Notes: generated by a model not told the origin, from the sequence alone. 64,000 nt of DNA from Nematopogon swammerdamellus (GCA_946902875.1 OX336349.1:19925891-19989890); one strand, 5' to 3'; shown: positions 1 through 11,478, counted from the stretch's first letter. A program made the numbers and translations.

Positions 1-59
1 GTTATCGAGGTCGCACCAATACACGCAAAGGCGCCCGCGTACGTGAGCAGTAGGTACAC

Positions 60-340
60 ATTTTCGGCCGCTTCATAGAAAATGTGACTAGTGTCACGGG
101 TGTGGTATAACGCTGTCTGCGCTTGAGATGCAAGGACTATAGAACCGTGCCTAAATAAAAGTAGCCTAGCAACAGCGGCGCGCTGCGGAGCGGGGGCGGC
201 GGCGGCGGCGGCACTGTGGTGGCGCGGAGCGGTGACGACGCGGCGGCGCGGCGCGGCGCGGAGGAGCGGCGGCGCGGCGCGGAGGAGCGGCGGCGCGGCG
301 CGGAGGAGCGGCTTGTTATTGCTTGCTTGCATGCGTGAGT
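60..340 (+). other. CpG-rich island, possible untranslated first exon
   Basis: A strongly GC-rich block in AT-rich surroundings. It holds three tandem 21-bp units (about 241-312) built from CGG, CGC and GGAGGAG runs. A consensus splice donor, GTGAGT, lies at 335-340 after 'ttgcttgcatgc'. This is compatible with a CpG-rich promoter and 5' UTR exon on the plus strand. No credible start codon and long frame are visible; the open frames here are low-complexity arginine/alanine reads of the GC repeat. Transcription data would be needed to call it an exon. Confidence 0.3.
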
Positions 341-696
341 GGCACGCTGCTACTGAGTTACCGCACCGCACCGCACCCCACCGCACCGTGCCATGCTGCC
401 GCCGCGCGCGCCGCGCGCGCCGGCCGGTACCTATGTTGCTATGATATTTGCCATACATACCTAAATGCCTATCTACCTATTACCTACCTACCTATTTTTA
501 TTTTAGTTTTCATCGATAGTCTATTTAGAGGTTTATAAAAAGTGGTAAGTACATGAACTAAAATAATTTGGAAGAAATTACAATAAAATGTTATTTAGGT
601 AAAATAATAAAAAATAAAAAATTAGAATCACGCATCAGTTACATAAGCCACAATCATTTTAATAATTAAAATAATAAAAAAGCAAAAAAAAAAAAC

Positions 697-772
697 ATAC
701 GAAAGTGGGATTCGAACCCCGAACCATCAACTCTTTAGGCTGATAGCGACAAACTACGCTAAATGTGACTTG
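697..772 (-). repeat. degenerate tRNA-like sequence
   Basis: On the minus strand there is a good T-arm (GGGG-TTCGAAT-CCC) and a five-pair anticodon stem with a seven-base loop that would give anticodon AAA. The D-arm is tRNA-like as well. The acceptor stem does not pair, so this is a tRNA pseudogene or an old SINE head rather than a functional tRNA. Confidence 0.4.
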
Positions 773-2010
773 AACGTGCGAAGCGAAATTAGCAGTCGCA
801 TGGTACATTATGTAGAATTCCCGAATGCTCAAGGTCGTTGGCGTTTGTCACGGCCTTAAGCAACTTGACCAAGTTTGGTGGCGTTTTCGTATAATTCGAG
901 GACGGGGAAACACTTTGTCGAACAAAATTTGCACTCGTTCATATAAAAAAATTGAGTACTAAGCAAAAATAAAAAAAATTATTTATTTTTTTTAATCTTA
1001 GCTCACAACTATACTATAAGGTAATGAGTGGCCATAGGGTGGTCAGCTTTAGTTCTAAATTACGTTCTAATAAGGACACGGGGGCGTACCGTAGTCTTTA
1101 TACCCGGAATTTGTGTCACCGCATTTGTGCTTTTAAATTAAAATACACGAAACCCGACCACGTAGCGTAGGGAGCAAATAGGATCGCTCGACGTATTCTA
1201 AGTGGGTGTTGCTGACGCACACAACCAACGGGGTTGTGTGCGCGGCTTCAGCGGTGTTAACGTTCGATAACTTCTTCTATATTATCCATTTGGGTTCTTT
1301 AATATCACGTATTTTTTTTTGTATACATGCCCACATGCCGCGACGCGGCGGCTGGAGTTTTTTTATTTTTTTATTATAATTCAAGGACAACACAACAGCT
1401 TTAAACATAACAACACAAATAACAAACAAGAACTAATAGTAAATAATCTAAAGCCTACCTCTGTTGCCACAAAGTAAAAAACTATTATTTAGTTAGAGTA
1501 TGGCACGCCGGCGGGTGCAGACCGTTGCTACGGAGCTCTCCGAGACGACCGCGAGACAAGCTACGAGCGATAGGTGGTGGTATATAATATATAATATATT
1601 ATAATAACATCTATTCGTTACGTCTCGGCACGACCTATCAAATTATAACTAAGAAATGATCCAATAATGAACTGGTATATCAAACCCATTGTTAATTGTT
1701 ATGTAACATGTAATATACTTTCGTAACTTGGTTATGTAGTCAGTGGACTTTAACACAGTTCGAAAAAGTGACGTAAGTGAGCTAAACGCATTTACAATTC
1801 ATCATACCATTCAACTGAATGGTTAGGCCAATTAAACATCGATTAACAATGAACGTAGTAGCTCATAATTGTTTGTTTTTTTTTTATTATTATTAGTTAA
1901 TAATTGATATCTTCATGCATATTTAGTCAGGTTAAATGGTAATATTTTTATATTCACTTCATCTTGCGTGTTGGGAGAGTTATTGAATTTACGGCCCATG
2001 TTATACATAA
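773..2010. other. AT-rich sequence, nothing recognised
   Basis: No open frame with coding character, no splice-flanked exon and no repeat family I could match to another place in the window. Confidence 0.5.
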
Positions 2011-2011
2011 C

Positions 2012-2159
2012 TTTTTTTTTATGGAAACTGACACGGTTGCCTACATCGGCTACTACGTCCGTGATGTCAGCCCATGAACTAGGTGCCATGTCAGTGCTTT
2101 CGTTCATTTCATGTCGGCTACACTGAACTTGACCTCACCACTGAGCTACCGAGACTGAC
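2012..2159 (-). mobile_element. SINE-A copy, internally deleted
   Basis: Starts with the T-run of the reversed A-tail and the family motif 'gacacggttg', and ends with the reversed tRNA-like A-box segment 'ctgagctaccgag'. The middle (5S-like segment and body) is missing, so tail and head are joined directly. Confidence 0.8.
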
Positions 2160-2554
2160 AAAAACTTATAATAACTTCTAAAAAAACTAATATTTGAATT
2201 TGTTCATTTATGGTTCTTCCTACTAAAATGCATTCAAAATTGCTAGTAATGTGTAAAATACTATATGCTTATTAGTGCATTTTCAGACTGAGTACAAAAT
2301 TACTTTCTCAGTGGTGCCGTGACCAGAATGCATATTTGACTGTACTTACTCAGGTAGTTTAATACTGTAAGCATAATATAAGTAAATCTAACGGAACCTT
2401 TAATAACATCACTATTAGGTACTAAAATTGATCGTAATCGTAACTTGCATTGCGTAACATTCAAGATAGGTTTTTTATCATCATTTTATTTTATAGTATG
2501 AAGATGAAAAACACATTGAATATGTTGAAATCTCTACTTTTTATAGAAGGAAAC

Positions 2555-2846
2555 GTCTGTCTGTATGTTTGTATATGTATATGTTTAAGGTAAACTCCGG
2601 AACCACTGAACGGATTTTGATTCGGTTTGCACAATGTAAAGGGGAGTTCTTGAGGCTCACTATATGCTACATATTATCATCACGCTAAATAGCTTTAAGG
2701 CTGAGCAGTAAGAAAGTAAGTATAGTATGGACGGGAGATAGAGATATAATATAAAAGAAGCGATAATTTATTATTATATATTTGAGTTTAAATCGGATTG
2801 CTATTTAAACGAGTCTACGGCAAGCGAATCCTCGGGCAAAAGCTAG
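2555..2846 (+). mobile_element. Helitron-like 3' end, old copy
   Basis: Contains the lepidopteran pattern 'accactgaacggatttt' and ends 'gggcaaaagCTAG', i.e. a CTRR-type terminus. A weak GC hairpin lies just inside. A second such end is at 27180-27430. The family call rests on the terminus and on knowledge of Helitron 3' ends; the 5' end was not found. Confidence 0.4.
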
Positions 2847-4228
2847 GTAGTTAACTATAATTTGTGCTCCTCAACGCATGCGCAATAGAAGACAATCTTT
2901 AGAGCATCACTCACACGTCACACAAACAACGTAATGTTTCTTTTGTTAACATAATCACCTGTTCTAGAACCCATTGTTATGCTGAGAGAGTTAAGGAAAA
3001 AAAATCTGCCACGTATAAGATGCATCCGTAAGATCTTGAAAATAATTTATAGGAAAACGTGTGAGTTCAAAATATCATTTAGGTACACAGTTTTGTGCGC
3101 ATTTTTTATACTTTATTGTTAACTCTCCTGAAACAAAAAGTAAATTGTAAACTTTTGAATGATTTCAAGATAGATTTGGTGCACAATTTCTTTAATCTAT
3201 TACTTCTTTAACTATTCTAATGTCAGACATAAAGGAGACGGATACGCTTTCAAACAATCTTGGCCCCGTTTGTAAAAAGATGAAAATAGTATCAATTAAT
3301 AGCCTAAATATCATTAAATCTTCACTGAAAATTCAGCACATTTTGGCAATCTGAGAGCAGAGTTTTTAGAGATTTAGTAAATGTTAAGTTAACTATTATA
3401 GACATAACATAGGCGCAGCAACCAGACCCACCGCTTATTACCCACTCAAAATTCACTTCTATAGGTTAGCTGTTGATGTTTGCTTCAAAATAATAAAATA
3501 ATGCAATATAATACAATGACGATATAATATCGAAACTTTTTCAGAATTCGAGAATTCTAGTTATTTATGTTTCGTAAATATTATGAAATGACAATACAAC
3601 TGACAGCTATGACAGCTCTTCTTCTTTATAAATTATTTCCTTTTACCACAGACTATATATGGATACTACGTCCTTTTATTATTGTGAGAGTTTCATAATA
3701 GTAAAATGTTAATTTTAATGGATTTAATTACTTTAATAGAGTTATTAATTTGGTGCTAGCGTTTTTATTTTTAAATGTTTAAAATCATGTATCTACATTA
3801 ATAGATATTTAGTTTAATCGTAAACGTTTTTTTTAACACTTTTTTTAAAGATTTCTCGTTTTCTAGACTAAGAATTGGGTTGATATTTTACAGTTAGATA
3901 AAGAAAAATATAACCATTTTTTGAACCATACCTCATTTTATTTCAATCGGGCCCAAACATCCCCGTCTCCTTTTCAAGTCCTTAAAGAAAAGTCAGTGTC
4001 ATTGTTTGTGATCTTTAATAACATTTCAAAATCGTCCGTTTTTTTAATAAAAATTTTTTATGGTTTAAAAAAAAATCTATTTCGCCTTTAAATTCAAGTA
4101 ATACACCATGAATATGTGATGCTATTTTAAGGATTTTATTTCAAAATGATAGGACTAGGTAAAGAACAAGGTGTTTTTCGTTTAACCGAGTTGAGAAAAA
4201 TATTTTTTTTAATGATTTTCCTTTACCG
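2847..4228. other. AT-rich sequence, nothing recognised
   Basis: Long A/T runs and short non-coding frames only. The stretch near 3900-3960 ('cctcattttatttcaatc') recurs at the end of the window near 63945, so it belongs to a dispersed repeat. Confidence 0.45.
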
Positions 4229-4298
4229 CCGGGTGGACTGGTGGAAAATTGGAGAGGCGTATGTCCGGCAGTGTACGCTTACACGCTGACTGACTGAC
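4229..4298 (+). pseudogene. LINE C-terminal fragment (KNWRGV...AYTLTD type)
   Basis: The plus strand reads approximately E/K-N-W-R-G-V-C-P-A-V-x-A-Y-T-L-T-D and ends in the 'ctgactgactga' stop run. The same ending occurs on the minus strand at 35793-35940, where more of the frame is readable. It is a 5'-truncated non-LTR retrotransposon scrap. Confidence 0.6.
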
Positions 4299-4796
4299 CG
4301 ACTTAGTGTTTCAAGTGTTTTATTTTGTAATGAATTTGTTTACTTTTATAGAGAATATTTACCTTGAAGAAATATTCATTCGTGACGTGTTTCATTAAGT
4401 GTTTCGTTTAGATCTAGATTTCCAGTAAGTAACAGTTACACAGCTGCATTGTTGAACGTTTTGGTATAACACTGTTCTTACGGAAGCCTAATTACACAGG
4501 AGAATCGCACTTATGCAGCCGTCATTGAAATCAACTTCATAATTACGAAATAAATAAAATAGTTAACATCAGAACGATTTAGAGCAATTTATATTATGAT
4601 GACACAATAAGACATTGTTGCTGTTTTTACACGTATTTCTTGAACGTGAATTAAGCGAGCGCGAGACACGTAGAATGGCACGATAATAATATATTTATGT
4701 GAAGTGATTCAGCAATAAATTCCGTTTGGTCTGTTTATTTTAAAACTGACTCACAAAAAAAGGAGGTTCTTAATTCGATCAGAATGTATTTTAAAA

Positions 4797-4890
4797 GTGA
4801 AACACTAATTCTCCATACAAGAAACCTGTTTTTTCAACGTTTCTTTTCTCTTGTGGTGCGGTACCTTGGTGCACGAGTCCGACTCGGAAG
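4797..4890 (+). mobile_element. REP-C family tail fragment
   Basis: Shares 'ccatacaagaaac' and 'gcacgagtccgactcgg' with the 3' half of the REP-C copies at 22.2, 46.7, 49.0 and 62.2 kb. It is also nearly the reverse complement of 8552-8645. Confidence 0.6.
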
Positions 4891-5086
4891 ACACGAAAAA
4901 TTTTATTTAGAAAAATATTAACTTGATTCATACGTGTTGGCTTGGATCTCCGTGGACTTAATAGAGTACTTTTTCTGCATACATAAAATTCTATAATAAT
5001 ATACATAATATTTAAGTATTTAGTTATGCAGTCAATAAAGCCCCCGTTTTATAAAAGAAAGCTACATTAATTTAAACATTATTTTT

Positions 5087-5375
5087 TTGATGTGGAACGC
5101 CACTTGTGTCGACACATTGGCACCAAGTCACGTTCGGGCCTCTTCAAGAGCGGCTGGCGCGGCCGCGGCCGGGGCGGAGAGCCTCAAACGCAACAAATAT
5201 AGAAATATGAGCCAAGATTTCGAATTTGTTGCGTTTGCGGTTGGATACCCTCGGTCCGTGGAGCAGTGAAGCCAAAAGCTTCTTGAAGAGGCTCGGCCCT
5301 CTGCTGGTGGACGCAACTGGCCTCCCGCAATCAAGGGAAGCCATGCCATCCAGCGGGGTAATGACTAATGAATGA
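5087..5375 (+). pseudogene. LINE reverse transcriptase C-terminal fragment, frameshifted
   Basis: The first frame (to about 5240) reads WNATCVDTLAPSHVRASS followed by an alanine-rich stretch and LKRNKYRNMSQDFEFVAFAV. After a one-base shift the match continues as LGPWSSEAKSFLKRLGPLL. This is the conserved C-terminal region seen after reverse transcriptase in many insect non-LTR elements. The shift near 5242, plus loss of everything upstream and downstream, makes it a dead 5'-truncated copy. A short inverted repeat (CGCAACAAAT / ATTTGTTGCG) lies inside at about 5190-5237. Confidence 0.75.
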
Positions 5376-5830
5376 CGCAAGTGTTATGAGAACATTTGAA
5401 AATGCGATACGACGAAAACGATAGTAATTTTAATTAAGGAAAGGAAGGTTAGGTAGCTTTTAATTGTTTAGTTATTTGTATTACTTTTTCATATTTTATT
5501 AATTAAAGTCTAACTATGAAAAATTAGAGATAACTTTTATAGTTTAATAATGAACAGAAAAATATTAACTTTTGTTTTTTTTATTGTTGTCATGAAGACA
5601 TGAACCTCGTGCTATGTCCGTATTTTTTTTTATTTTCTAACAAAGAAGACACTTAAATATTCATTCTCGATATGGAAAACTATACACTGGCACTCTCGTA
5701 TTAAGGGGTGTGGTTTCCTTCTATGGCAATTTAGAATGGCAGCCAATGTGCAACTACAGTCATTCATTACCGGCGGAGAACGAGTTTCATTTGCGACATT
5801 CAATCGTACCACATAGGCCTGCCAGTAGTA
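5376..5830. other. no gene recognised
   Basis: AT-rich, with no coding signal. It ends at the target duplication of the DNA element that begins at 5839. Confidence 0.4.
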
Positions 5831-6686
5831 GCACAGAACATCGATGTCTAATTTTATAGATCGAACGTCGCGCGATTTAACCTGTACTATGTTTCGTCTT
5901 AACAAGTGTGCGTGCATTCACACACAGTATTGTGATACTCACACAAGCACACACTTACATCATATAGTCGTTTCATGTCCGTAAACGGCGGGCATTGGAG
6001 CGCGCCGCGCCTCCTGCCACGAGATACTTTCGTGTTTGCATTTTACACGCCGCCATGCTGTCACGTGACGCGATCCCTACGACGTTACTGTCGCGTTCTC
6101 ACTTGCCTACAGGTGATAAGAGTGAGCGAGAAAGTTGTCATCGCTCGCCCAGCGACGCGATTGTCGTATTTCCGCTCACTCTTATGATCAGTAGGCAAGT
6201 GGGAACGAGAACGCGATAGCTACGTCACACAATCCGTGACATGTCAGCATGGCTTCTTAACACGTCATAACATGCTCAGGCGAAACAAACAACAACGTTT
6301 GTCACTGTTACTCTTGCATAAAACACAGCTTTACTCTTTCTCGTTCGCTCTTTATATTAATTACGTATACAAAAATCTGCTTAACATAAAATTTGAGAAA
6401 AAAACCAGCAAAATAAATACTTACTGATGGAAGGAGACGCCATTCTTTACGTAATTTCGATCTGAGCTGTTACAATACTTGTAACAGCAACCGGGCATGC
6501 TGAACACACGCACTTTTGCGCCACAGACTCGGTACAGTAAGACTTACGCTCAACACGCGCTGCACACGCCGTATGAAGCGGCTGTCCGTGAAATCTGCAA
6601 TTTATGCAGTTCTCGTCGAGAACAAATTTTTTCGGGAGTAATGTATGGGATGGGCATATCTCTAAATATATATCAATGGCACAGAA
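5831..6686. mobile_element. non-autonomous DNA transposon copy 1 (8-bp TSD, hAT/P-like)
   Basis: The element proper is 5839-6678 (840 bp), flanked by a perfect 8-bp direct repeat GCACAGAA at 5831-5838 and 6679-6686. It starts CATCGATGTCTAA and ends ATATATATCAATG, giving imperfect terminal inverted repeats of the form CATtGATgT. There is no transposase: the 70-118 codon frames are not protein-like. Internally there is a foldback (arms about 6090-6131 and 6172-6215) and a perfect palindrome GCTGTTACAA-tac-TTGTAACAGC at 6467-6489. It is nearly identical to 50333-51162, the only clear length difference being 10 bp (tccgtgacat) present here. An 8-bp duplication is typical of hAT and P elements; hAT is my first choice. 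Confidence 0.85.
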
Positions 6687-6757
6687 TACTTAATATGGTA
6701 GTAGGGTCATTCACATGTAATTGTGTTAATCTACAAGAATACACGTTTGTTTTTTTT

Positions 6758-6893
6758 TTTGGGTCCTTGAAGAGAGGCATGAATGGGCATCTGTCAGGCC
6801 GGCATGGCATTCGCAGCCCCCGCATGCGACCAAATTTCCATGGGCGTCGCTAGACACTTTATGGGTGGCTCGGCGACACATTACGCGATTATT
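6758..6893 (+). pseudogene. LINE tail fragment (FKRG...LLSGRHGI family)
   Basis: Reads S-L-K-R-G-M-N-G-H-L-S-G-R-H-G-I-R, the C-terminal tail of a non-LTR retrotransposon protein, then the 3' UTR motif 'catgggcgtcgctagacac'. Related copies are at 10494-10571 (minus), 42800-43145, 59529-59680 and 61560-61655. Confidence 0.6.
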
Positions 6894-7053
6894 ATAAAAA
6901 AAAATGTTTTTTTCATATAATTGTTGATCTTTTCAAGTAATTTTGTTACGGTAATTACCAGTTTCATTTACAGTGAAAACGTGCTTTATGAATATATTTT
7001 GTGAGCGTTGGTCTTAAGATGACTCAAGAAGTCTTTTACTTTACGTACTTCTA

Positions 7054-7440
7054 CAGGGTGTTTGGTAATTCGATACATTCCTACTAAGGGGTCATTCTAG
7101 AGCTAATTTTCAACAAATTTGTCCCAGTGAACTATGGGTCGAAAATCAATAGTTTTTGAGTTATTTAGGTTTTAAATTTTGTTTGAAATTTTCTGTCTTG
7201 TTACCAAAAAATTATAATTATAAAATAACTACTCCACTCTGGGTACTTAATCAGCTATTTTCTAATAGCTGACGAATGAGAGACTACTTTAAAAAAATAT
7301 GTGCGCTGAAAATATCCGTAATCTCAGAAATAAAAGGTCATAAATCACAAGTTATGCAAAAAAAAACCACAAAATTTATTTAAATCGAAGAGGATTACTA
7401 AAAAAAATTGTATGACACGTGACATGCAAATTATGGGAAA
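7054..7440 (+). mobile_element. mariner-like terminal fragment
   Basis: Begins TA-CAGGGTGTTTGGTAATTCG, the kind of end seen in Tc1/mariner-type miniature elements inserted at TA dinucleotides. The opposite terminus was not found, so the right boundary is a guess. Confidence 0.4.
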
Positions 7441-8235
7441 AACTTCATCATTTCATAAGCATTCAGAAAAGGTACAAATGTTGTATACTTGCATACAATT
7501 TACATTTTTTTATCAGATATCAAGTATCAGACTCGTGCTCAAAATGAACGAAAAATGAAACGTCTGACACAGAGAGAACGTTTACTAGGGATCGGCCGTT
7601 TTGTCTCGCAGCCATTACTGCAGGCACAACTCAAAAATAACGAACAATTTAGAACAACAACAAGGAATCAACAACGTGGAATTCGTTTTACTAATTAATA
7701 ATTTACTAATTTTGGCGAGAGACAACATAATTCAACATCAGCATATTTAGTTTAATAATATTAATTTAAACAAAAATATATCTTATTTTCATATTCTTAT
7801 TTATTAAACGTTTTTAATATACGTTTATAAAATATAAATTACATTTATAAGTTTATTTATCTAATTATAAATGAACGTTTTTAATATTGCATTTATCTAT
7901 AAAGAAAAAATCGTCAATGAAACTGGCTATCACGTGTGAAGTTTCGTATGCAGAATGGCCCAGGTGTAATCACTTGGACTGGACTGGAAGGAGTAGGTGC
8001 TATGCCTGACCTTGCGCTGGCTGGCTCGGTACGATTTAGAAAGTTGTCGATATTATGCGGCGCCACGCCAGCAGCGCAGCGCGCCGCCGCGCCAGCCGGC
8101 TGACCTGTGATGCTGTATCATCTGGACGTTGCTGAAGTTATTCACTTTCGGCCAATATAAAATACATTTTGAAGTCTTTGTTTGAAGTAGTTGTTTAATG
8201 TCATTTTCAGTAGCTCGTCGGCGTCATGGTATGAC
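7441..8235. other. no gene recognised
   Basis: Contains a 69-codon frame at 7489-7698 with some charged, protein-like composition (MKRLTQRERLLGIGRF). There is no matching family or splice context. A short GC-rich patch lies at 8050-8100. Confidence 0.35.
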
Positions 8236-8551
8236 GTCCGATCGCGAAGTTGAGCACGCGCGGGCGCGGTCAGAACTTGGATAGATGGGTTAAGGTTCGA
8301 CCGTTGAGGCTGGCCATGGTTCGGATTTTACGTAAAACTGAATGCGCCTTCCCATTGCTTATGTTGCCGTCCTGATTAGTACCACCGCACTGAACGAAAG
8401 GTTGGTCGAAGCGACTGGTAATAGTTCGTGTCTTCCGTTCTTTGGCACGAGCAAAGGGAATTGCTGACATGGCACCTATCAGCAAGGTGTGATGGGCTGC
8501 CATCACGAGTTTTAGATGATGTAGCCAACCATGTTTGTCTGGTTTCATTTA
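8236..8551 (+). mobile_element. SINE-A copy, diverged
   Basis: The 5S-like segment ('gcgcggtcagaacttgg'), the B-box-like 'ggttcggatttta' and the body through 'catggcacctatcag' are all recognisable, with many substitutions. It abuts a reversed REP-C copy on its right. Confidence 0.7.
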
Positions 8552-8830
8552 AAGACCGGCCAAGTTCGAGTCGGACTCGTGCACCAAGGTACCGCACCAC
8601 AAGAGAAAAGAAACGTTGAAAAAACACGTTTCTTGTATGGAGAATTAATGTTTCACTTTTAAAATTTTTTATTTGCTGTTATATCCCCCCAAATAACACA
8701 TATTCTTTGAAATTTTCAACCGGCTAGCTATTACCTACGGTTCCAAAGATGCAGCCATCGGACAGACGGACTGACAGACAGACTGTAGGCATAGTAGGTA
8801 ATAGGCTACGGAGGTACGGAGTACGAAAAC
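8552..8830 (-). mobile_element. REP-C copy, reversed
   Basis: From the right it reads the family order GTCTGTCTGTC, 'ggttccaaagatgcagcc' as the complement, the 'ttgaaattttca' segment, then 'ccatacaagaaa' and the 'gactcg' tail. The junction to SINE-A at 8551/8552 is sharp. Confidence 0.65.
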
Positions 8831-9430
8831 GTAAAAATTATTTACACTTAAATATGTTTGACCAAAAAATGTACATTTACACTTATATATGTGCACCAAA
8901 AAATGTACTTATTTAACCAATTAAACTGGCCAAACGATTGACTCAGTATTACTGTGGTATTACTCATTACTTGACATCGCTTGCTTGACACATCGCTGAA
9001 CTGAGCACTGATAATGAAAGCCAACGACAAATCTGACATGACTTTTGGCAGAGGTCAATGTTATTGCGTCGTCAATGCGTGTAAGTAATTCTATTAGCAG
9101 GTTGTCGTCGTTTGTAGTACACTTAACCTCGTCGTAATAATTATATTCACACCACACTAGCTAGATACATATCCAAGTAATTATGTATGTCGACTTGTGG
9201 CCGACGGCACAATACACTGAATGGTCCATTAACAAAAGCATGCGACCGAAATAAGGTGAGCTATTTATGGTATGACGAAAAATAGGGTATTGAAAAAAGG
9301 CGTTGTGTCATTAGCACGACACCGCAAAAATGTAAAAAAATCGGTACGTCGTCGAACAGGAGCGTTTCGAATTCGATGTGAAAATAAACAATAATGTTAT
9401 CCCGCCTACGCGACCGTCAGTTCCATCTAT
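8831..9430. other. no gene recognised
   Basis: AT-rich, with overlapping short frames only. A local near-duplication of 'accaaaaaatgtac' lies at about 8862-8911. Confidence 0.4.
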
Positions 9431-9588
9431 TATAGCGCGGTTTTCTCAACCGTTCACTTCGAAAGAATGCGGCGCGCACCCTCCGCTCTCCGCCTCCACC
9501 GTACTGATGGGCAATTGCGGTGGCGGCAGAGAGCGGAGGGTGCGCTCCGCATTCTTTCGAAATGAACGGTTGAGAAAACCGCGCTATA
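9431..9588. mobile_element. GC-rich foldback MITE
   Basis: Near-perfect inverted repeat. The left arm starts TATAGCGCGGTTTTCTCAAC and the right arm ends with its complement at 9588; arms are about 65 bp with a loop near 9500-9520. The flanking TA on both sides could be a TA target duplication. The 79-codon frame across it is an artefact of the palindrome. Confidence 0.7.
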
Positions 9589-10294
9589 TAGTTTATTTAC
9601 TGTTCAAACTTTGTTAATTTGTATTTATTACTTATTAAAGCTATTAGGTATGTCATTTCAGTTTCTCGAATCTTAATTATTTCACACTAAAGCCACTTCA
9701 TATAATATAACTCAAACTCTGATACATATTCTACGCTTCGATCATATTTTTTTCCGTCTACGCAAACATATTATATGACATACAAAACAATGAAAAACAT
9801 TGTCCTTTCTTTATTTATTTTAATTAGTTTTGTTTAATCTTGTTTTAATTAAATCATTATTCTTTAAAAAAAATTTTTTTCGCGCATATAAAACCCACCC
9901 CTCGCTAGCATTCGTAGTCAGCATACTGTATAGGTACTGGGGTAAGTATTTTAGTAAGGTATGATTTTCTCCCACATAATTTTAAATTATTCTTGCATTG
10001 TACTTGGAGTCTTAGAATATTTTTACATATATTTTATATAATATACATTACAAAACACACATCTTACACATCTTCTAATCTAATATATTTCGACTTTTGT
10101 CGTCATCAGTCTTAGAATATTAATTCTATGCTTGGAGTACTTAGGTACATTCAATTTTCTTACTAAATGCCTCACTAATGATTGTCTATCCGTCGTCTTC
10201 GTCGTAGAGTAAAGCAATTTTCTCATTATAGTGACTGGAGCTGTAATAGGCTGCGACACACAGGTTAAATGGCCTCATTGAAGGGCCCTCTTGG
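9589..10294. other. no gene recognised
   Basis: AT-rich, with long T and A runs. No repeat or exon identified. Confidence 0.4.
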
Positions 10295-10446
10295 TCACGA
10301 GCCGTCGTCATCTGTGTATGTATCGTCACGAATGTCTTCCGATGGGTTAGGTGGAGAGAATCTATCGCCCACCACTGACGCCTCTTCGACACATGTTTTT
10401 GATACCATGCTCGTCGCGACATGCGCGTCGTCAGTGTGGTCAATAG
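10295..10446 (-). CDS. candidate terminal exon, unknown protein
   Basis: On the minus strand a pyrimidine-rich acceptor (ggattttttAG) is followed by 49 open codons and a TGA at 10297-10295. The read is acidic and non-repetitive (IDHTDDAHVATSMVSKTC ... PPNPSEDIRDDTYTDDDGS), as in the cytoplasmic tail or C terminus of a larger protein. The frame starts two bases into the exon (phase 1 entry). Against it: other frames are also open here, no partner exon was found, and no AATAAA follows closely. Confidence 0.25.
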
Positions 10447-10493
10447 CTAAAAAATCCTTTATCCAATAATTTTATTGAAAACGCGACATATGG

Positions 10494-10600
10494 CGCCGAG
10501 CCACCCATAAGGTTTCTAACGACGCCCATGGACATTCGATCGTATGCGGGGGTTGCGAATGCCATGCCGCTTACACGCTGACTGACTGACTGACATAGAT
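10494..10600 (-). pseudogene. LINE tail fragment, reversed, with second LINE scrap
   Basis: The reverse complement carries 'ggcatggcattcgcaaccc' and the 'catgggcgtcg' 3' UTR motif of the FKRG-type LINE tail (compare 6758-6893). It is fused at its right end to 'gcttacacgctgactgactg', the end of the AYTLTD-type LINE. Confidence 0.6.
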
Positions 10601-11069
10601 ACGTACATACAAACATACATACATGTTTGCTATATGCATAACGTAGAGTTTAACTCTACAACACCGCTTTACCTACTGGAAGCGAGAGAGACCCGGTCGG
10701 TGGGTACCGGTACGGCGCGCGGCGTAGGTACGGCCAAGGCTAACCGCTTTTCTTGCGCAACTACCAGCATAAGTTTTTGTGCGCAGAAGCCTAAAGATCA
10801 TCTCACGTGGTGCCGCTATGTATGGTTTGAGAAGTGAATCGCATGACCGTGAAATTAGAATGCGCCAATTGAAACTGCAACGTGTAATCGATCACGAAGT
10901 ATACCCTTGAAACATCTTTTCAATTCAAAAAGATGTTTCAAGGGTATTCCGTTTGACTGTGCGAAAAAAATATTCGATAAAAACATTTTAAATAAGTTTT
11001 TTTCTTTGTATGTTTTTTGCTTTATTTTACATAGCCCGCGGCTTCGCTCGCATACATGCGAGCGTGCTT

Positions 11070-11478
11070 CTTGTATGGTAACCCACTAAATTTTTACTAT
11101 TTCTTATTTTTATTATTTGTTGTTATATCGGCCATAATAACATATATTATGTGAAAATTTTAACGGGCTACCTATTACGGTTCAAGAGATACAGCCTTCG
11201 GACAGACAGACAGACAGACGGACGGACGGACGGACGGACGGACGGACGGTCGGACGGACGGACGGACGGACGGACGGACGGACGGACGGACGGACGGACG
11301 GACGGACGGACGGACGGTCGGACGGACGGACGGACGGACGGACGGACGGACGGACGGACGGACGGACGGACGGACGGACGGACGGACGGACGGACGGACG
11401 GACGGACGGACGGACTGACAGACAGACAGACGGCGTAGGTTTAGTAATAGGGTCCTGTACCGAATACGGATCGCTAAA
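11070..11478 (-). mobile_element. REP-C copy, reversed, with expanded tetranucleotide core
   Basis: The family order is intact on the minus strand: GTACAGGACCCTATTACTAA, the GTCTGTC array, 'aaccgtaataggtagcccg', the 'gaaaattttca' segment and the AATAAT-rich end. Other copies have 5-12 tetranucleotides; here the array has grown to about 230 bp (11201-11434). Confidence 0.85.
11201..11434. repeat. GACA/GACG tetranucleotide microsatellite
   Basis: Runs (GACA)4, then about 50 units of GACG with rare GGTC interruptions, then (GACA)3. It grew from the short array that is part of REP-C. The translated (TDGR)n frame is a repeat artefact. Confidence 0.95.

Noticed and set aside
5975..6219. 70- and 74-codon frames shared with 50469-50681
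   Set aside because: Shared only because both lie in copies of the same non-coding transposon; the frame is broken by substitutions and has no domain.
11151..11438. 95-codon (TDGR)n frame
   Set aside because: It is the translation of the GACG microsatellite inside a REP-C copy.
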